A stretch of 10,709 nt of DNA from Acanthamoeba lenticulata. Lineage: Eukaryota > Discosea > Longamoebia > Acanthamoebidae. Below, in pieces: positions 7,201 to 10,709 of this stretch. The stretch's first letter is position 1; each line of letters starts with the position of its first letter. The position numbers and the translations under genes were made by a program. The DNA lies in the NCBI GenBank assembly GCA_002179805.1, contig NAVB01000560.1, positions 1 to 10,709 of the forward strand, read 5' to 3'. The notes beneath the pieces are model-generated. The model was not told the origin of the DNA. It worked only from the letters and a program-made list of their open reading frames with translations, and did no database searches.

Positions 7201-9309
7201 GCTCATGTATGGCCTCGGCCGCCGTTGGAAGAAGCTTCGAAAGCAAAAGGTGAGATTCAACTCTCTTTCGCGGAGGGAAGACGTTGCGTACTCACCGTCT
7301 GCCCTGTATGTGCTTGGGTGGCGCCACAGCCTTTGCTGCTTGTGCGAATGGCCCACGATGTAGCCAAGGCCATGGGAGCCCTTCACGAGAAAGGCATCGC
7401 GCATTGCAGTATGTTTTCCTTCTTCATCCTCCAACTCTGCTCTCCACCCTTTGTTTCCGTCACCTTACCGCATCCCCCTCTTTCCTCGCGATCTATGTTT
7501 GTCCCGGCGACAGACCTCGAGCCTAAGAACATCCTCGTACGAGCCTATTGCATGCTTCCCCTACCTCTCTCTCAGCCATCGGAACTGACATGATGATCGA
7601 CTTGTCCTCACAGCTGGACGAAAAGTACCGAGCGCTCGTGTGTGGCTTCAGTTTGGCCCAGTTCGTCGACCGTCCGGAAACATCCGGGCCCATGGCGGCG
7701 AAGGAGACGCAGTGCTTCCACCAGCCACAGAGCAGTATCCTGTTCTCGGCCCCCGAGGTGTGGAACGTCCATCTGCGCGCGGAAGGCGGTGAAGATGGAG
7801 GCGAGGCCTTAGCGGCCCAGCCTTCACTCCAGGAGGCCCGCTACGCGAGCGACGTCTATAGCTTTGGGATGATCATGTGGACTCTGTGGCACGGCTTCTC
7901 TCACGAGGAGCTCAAGAAGCGGCGCAAGCTGGTGCGCAAGGTGTGGGCTTCCCGAGAGCGGCAGCGGCGCCAACAAGAGGGCGCGGAGGAGGACGAGGTG
8001 GCAGCGAATGATGGGGACACCGAAGAGGACGGCCAGCGTGGAGACGAACCCGCCGACAGCACGACGACGCGGGAGCGCGAGGCCAAGGAAGCTGCGGACT
8101 CGAGGCTCCGTGCCCTGGTCGACTCAGACAACGAAGCTGCTGCTCTGCACAAGCAAAAGATAAAGGCGAGAGACAACGACGAGGTCGGAAACGAGGTAAA
8201 GTCGAGGCGACGGTCCAGAACCGGAAGTCGAGGCGAAGGCGGACGCAACCCGAGCGGATCCGACGAGGGAGCCCAGCAGGACTTGCGAGAGTCCATGCTG
8301 GCCGACCTCATGCCCCCCGACTGGCTCAGCCTCACTGAGGCGTGCCTTTCCTTCCAGCCCGGTACGCACCCGCCGCATAAGAGGACCCCGTCGTGGCTTT
8401 AGGCGGAGGGGCTAACGTGCCTGCTGCTGTGCTGCGTGCATAAATGCAGAGGAGAGGCCGTCGTTCGACGTCATCTTGCCTACCCTGCGTAATATTTGGA
8501 AGAACTGGAAGGACGCCCTGGAGACTCATGGCGACATCAGTCAGGTGCGTGGTGGTCGGTCCGCAAGATAGGGGATCTGATGGGCGTCTGACCTGTGGAG
8601 GGGGGCGCCCTATGTGCAGGCATCGATGGAGCGCACGGCTTCGGTGTCCTTCCCTACGGACGCGTCAATCACGCTGAGCGCGCCCTTCGGCCGGAAGGCT
8701 TCACCGAAGAAGACCAAACCGGCAGAGGTAACAGCGGTGCGCCCAAGACACACAAGACGCGACACCCGACAGGAGGCGTCGCCCAGCGACGATGGCGAGG
8801 GCGGCCAGGGGAGTGGAGACGAAGAAGAGGGCTCGCTGTCGCGATTATCGAGTTCGGCGCAGCTCTCCGTGCCGTCGTCGCCCTTTGACTCAGTGTCTAC
8901 GATCTATCAGAATGAGGGCCCCGCCTCTCTGCAGGACCTTCGCTCGAGCTTCACGCTCTCGCCGCAGATGCTGCCGAGCACGTTCTCGCCCACGACCTTG
9001 CAGCGCTCGGTCCACTCGTCTCCCGCCTTCTCGCACACGACGCGACGAGCACGAGTGCCGGCCTCTTCGAGCCTCTTTGACGCGGGCTCTCGCACGATTC
9101 CACGAGTAAACGAGGAGGAACTCGAAGACGAGGAAGAAGATGAAGACGAGGAGCGAGTAGCCGAAGCGGCCCGGCGGGCGGAACAAGACTTGGAACGAGA
9201 GGGAGAAAGGGCAGAGGGCATGGGCGATAGTGATACGCTGGAGCGCTTCTACGAGGAGGACAGCGTCCTCATGGCTGTCGCCAGCGCAGACCTGCGCCGC
9301 GAGCTCTGA
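4214..9309 (+). CDS. Tandem kinase-pseudokinase protein (TKL/TK-like), 13 exons
   Basis: Exons: 4214-4863, 4943-5068, 5129-5253, 5347-5487, 5571-5870, 5966-6784, 6850-7116, 7188-7249, 7330-7408, 7514-7536, 7614-8361, 8450-8544, 8620-9309 (4125 nt, 1374 aa). Residues 1-200 are Ser/acidic and disordered-looking. Kinase 1 (about 210-460) is complete: GRGAFG loop, VAIK (K236), alpha-C E254, HRDLAARN (D330), CDFGLAR (D348), PVPYMAPE (E375), alpha-F D387 and RPDF (R449). It should phosphorylate proteins; Tyr versus Ser/Thr specificity is open. A charged helix and a linker rich in Ser and Gly (about 460-715) follow. Domain 2 (about 715-1145) has the kinase layout but lacks catalytic residues: K753 kept, alpha-C Glu is Q774, HRD is HCN (N857), DFG is GFS (875-877), APE (910-912) kept. 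It also has a charged insertion at about 965-1092. The tail (1146-1374) is Ser-rich and then acidic with a possible coiled coil. There is no signal peptide or membrane segment, so it is likely cytosolic. The start is the first ATG in frame. An extra small intron in the linker cannot be excluded. Confidence 0.85.
7117..7187 (+). other. Probable GC-AG intron (kinase gene intron 7)
   Basis: Splicing G7116 to G7188 gives YQWVKHGSLAQLMYG, which aligns with YYANGSVKDYLERH of the first kinase domain. This needs a GC donor (CATG then GCACGC) and the AG at 7186-7187. The only GT alternative in the same phase (donor at 7144) would leave nine extra residues and a 44-nt intron, shorter than any other here. 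Confidence 0.55.
7514..7536 (+). other. 23-nt microexon carrying most of the degenerate catalytic loop
   Basis: The exon lies between a 105-nt intron (7409-7513) and a 77-nt intron (7537-7613). It supplies NLEPKNIL, with the Asn codon split A/AC across the upstream intron. Its frame and sequence match the catalytic-loop position of kinases, so it is well supported despite its length. Confidence 0.75.
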
Positions 9310-9315
9310 GTGTTT

Positions 9316-9332
9316 AGCATGCTTAGCGTGCT
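9316..9332 (+). repeat. Small hairpin just after the kinase stop codon
   Basis: AGCATGC, loop TTA, GCGTGCT can pair over 7 bp with one G-U pair, starting six bases after the TGA. It would sit in the 3' untranslated region of the kinase mRNA. It could also be chance. Confidence 0.35.
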
Positions 9333-9368
9333 CGGTTGAGAGAGAAAAGGAAAATATTGTGAGATTCT

Positions 9369-9455
9369 CCAATCAGGGGCGGGCATCGCCGCGTTTTCCC
9401 GCCTTTCCGACGTCGGCGGCAATTCGCCCTTTTACACACCACGCTTTTGGCGCGC
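9369..9455 (+). promoter_or_regulatory. E2F gene promoter: CCAAT box, two E2F sites, GACGTC palindrome
   Basis: In order: CCAATCAG at 9369-9376, a canonical CCAAT (NF-Y) box; TTTTCCCGCC at 9394-9403, containing TTTCCCGC, a perfect match to the E2F consensus TTTSSCGC; CCGACGTCGG at 9407-9416, a 10-bp palindrome with a CRE-like core; and TTTTGGCGCG at 9445-9454, containing TTTGGCGC, a second perfect E2F consensus. They lie about 85-175 bp before the first ATG of the downstream E2F gene. CCAAT plus E2F sites is the classic layout of cell-cycle promoters. The rest of the 232-bp gap (9310-9541) shows no gene. Confidence 0.65.
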
Positions 9456-9541
9456 TAGTGGAGCGGGTTGTGTAGTGGAGTGGATTTTGGAATTGAACGA
9501 GGGCAAGTCGAGTGAACAAGAGGCAGGAGGTGCCTTGTTGA

Positions 9542-10652
9542 ATGGGCGATTTAGTCTTGTGCAACCCAGTGCAGGCAATTCATCAATCGTTAAAAATGAT
9601 GGACACCTCCCACCCACCCGCCTCCCTGGCCGAGAAATTGAGACAGATTCAGGAAGAACTGCCGCCTTCCCCGACTAGAACGTCATCCTCCACGAGCACC
9701 ACCTCCGCGCAGCCGGCGGCGATCGACTACCAGGAGTTCCATGCCGAAGGGATGCTTACTCCATTCGACATGCTTCCTGATCCTACGGCGGCATACGAGC
9801 ACGACTTCTACGCTCGTCTTCATTCACACGCTCAAGCCTCACCTTCTCGCCATGAGACTCTTCAAACCATCTTCTCTTTCCCAAGTAATGGGGCGACTAC
9901 AAATGCTGGCGAGTTCCAGATCCCCCAAACCCCAGTGCGTCTAGCGAGGGATCGCAGGGCTTCCTCTCCTGCTCCCTCCGCCACCACGGCCACTGCGTTC
10001 CCAACTACAACAACTACGCCTTCACTTCCCCAACCAGACGACCACACGATAGGCAAGCTCGACGAGCTCGCCCAATCGGCCGCTCAACAGCGCACTAATC
10101 CGCGAGACACTACAGCAACTTCCGCATCCCTCGTACCTTTGGATGAGGGCGCTACACAGGCACCGCCGCCACTCCCGTCTTCGCCCCAGTCGAGCTCTGA
10201 CGAATCCACGGAGAAGGACTCGGTACCGAGAAAACTTGGTGAGTTGTGATGGTGGGACAATGGCTCACAATCGGGCACGTGTGGTAACAGGGCAAGAGAA
10301 AGGCGGGAGGCCAAGATGGCAAGGCAGCGCGAAAGCGGGCCAAGAAGCAATCTAAGCTCGATAAGGATGGCAAACCCGTCACGCGCTTTGATAGCTCGTT
10401 GGGTCTCCTCACAAAGAAATTCATTACCCTCGTACGAACAGCTCCAGATGGATCAATTGATTTGAACAAGGTACTTTTTCATTTGCCGTCCTCACTATTT
10501 CTTTCTCCCGAGAGTTGTACTGATCCTCTTTTATTACCCTTGTAGGCCGCCGAACAACTCTCTGTACAGAAGCGACGAATCTACGACATAACAAACGTTT
10601 TAGAAGGCATTGGCCTGATTGAAAAGAAATCAAAAAATCATATTCAGTGGCG
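9542..10652 (+). CDS. E2F-family transcription factor, 5' part (3' truncated)
   Basis: A winged-helix factor controlling S-phase genes, normally a partner of DP proteins and a target of retinoblastoma-type repressors. Exons are 9542-10222, 10291-10470 and 10546-10652, then a GTACGG donor at 10653; the gene continues past the right edge. Residues 1-227 are Ser/Thr/Pro-rich without a known fold. Exon 2 begins with a basic stretch (GKRKAGG to ARKRAKKQ), a likely nuclear localisation signal, then [15 protein letters not shown] (about 258-272) and DGSIDLNK. Exon 3 gives [20 protein letters not shown] and [16 protein letters not shown], with the DNA-contacting RRxYD motif at about 297-301. The typical E2F sequence [13 protein letters not shown] favours E2F over DP. 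Exon 1 has two possible donors: GTACCG at 10223 keeps the phase with the CAG at 10290, whereas the stronger-looking GTGAGT at 10239 does not unless a poor acceptor (10309) is used. The start could also be the ATG at 9596, which has A at -3. Dimerisation and Rb-binding regions are outside the window. Confidence 0.9.
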
Positions 10653-10709
10653 GTACGGTCTTCCCCTTGCCCGCTCACTCACCGCTTCCGCTTGCGCTCA
10701 TCCGCCGTT

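Noticed and set aside
8890..9372. Minus-strand open frames of 100-160 codons opposite the last kinase exon
   Set aside because: They consist largely of poly-Ser and Arg-rich translation, the antisense of an acidic Glu/Asp tract. The plus-strand frame continues from exon 12 in phase and ends at a clean stop.
10239..10309. E2F intron 1 using the strong GTGAGT donor at 10239
   Set aside because: It is phase 1 and reaches an in-frame exon 2 only through a purine-rich poor acceptor (GGGAG at 10305-10309). The GTACCG donor at 10223 with CAG at 10290 keeps phase and gives a normal 68-nt intron.
1..10709. CRISPR array, insertion sequence, rRNA gene or virus-derived segment
   Set aside because: No spaced direct repeats, terminal inverted repeats with transposase, rRNA-like sequence or viral hallmark genes were seen. 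The content is ordinary eukaryotic intron-bearing genes.

Overview
The window looks like nuclear DNA of a free-living amoebozoan. Acanthamoeba is the best guess, but this is inference from style and not from a search. The support is densely packed genes on both strands, GC-rich coding sequence, many very short spliceosomal introns (about 58-105 nt, with donors such as GTACGT, GTGCGT and GTATGT), a eukaryotic cytosolic ribosomal protein, an E2F factor and a large kinase with tyrosine-kinase-like motifs. Exon structures below were derived by hand from GT..AG boundaries, frame continuity and family motifs. The complete models close in frame (GRDP-like 323 aa, RPS20 120 aa, acetyltransferase 239 aa, kinase 1374 aa).

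Layout from left to right. (1) About 57-604 (+): 3' part of a Rab-like small GTPase, cut by the left edge, with an unresolved tail. (2) 638-2038 (+): a compact GRDP-like (DUF1399) protein in 7 exons. (3) 2156-2689 (-): 40S ribosomal protein S20 (uS10) in 3 exons, convergent with (2). Its 5' leader contains a 28-nt pure pyrimidine tract. (4) 2894-3750 (-): a GNAT N-acetyltransferase of the N-alpha-acetyltransferase type, in 3 exons. (5) 3751-4213: a divergent intergenic region with small repeats, palindromes and a TTCG-loop hairpin. (6) 4214-9309 (+): the dominant gene, 13 exons encoding about 1374 aa. It has an N-terminal Ser/acidic region, an intact kinase domain with TK-like catalytic loop, a long linker, a degenerate second kinase domain (HRD to HCN, DFG to GFS, alpha-C Glu to Gln) with a large charged insertion in its C-lobe, and an acidic C-terminal tail. 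(7) 9310-9541: a promoter-like region with a CCAAT box, two perfect E2F consensus sites and a GACGTC palindrome. (8) 9542 to beyond 10652 (+): 5' part of an E2F-family transcription factor gene including most of its DNA-binding domain, cut by the right edge.

These genes do not form one pathway. Two links are worth keeping. RPS20 and the acetyltransferase are neighbours on the same strand and both concern protein synthesis or nascent-chain modification. The E2F gene carries E2F sites just upstream of its own start, which suggests autoregulation. The most interesting object is the kinase-pseudokinase protein, whose domain order is the reverse of the animal JAK arrangement. One of its introns appears to have a GC-AG boundary, and part of its degenerate catalytic loop is carried on a 23-nt exon.
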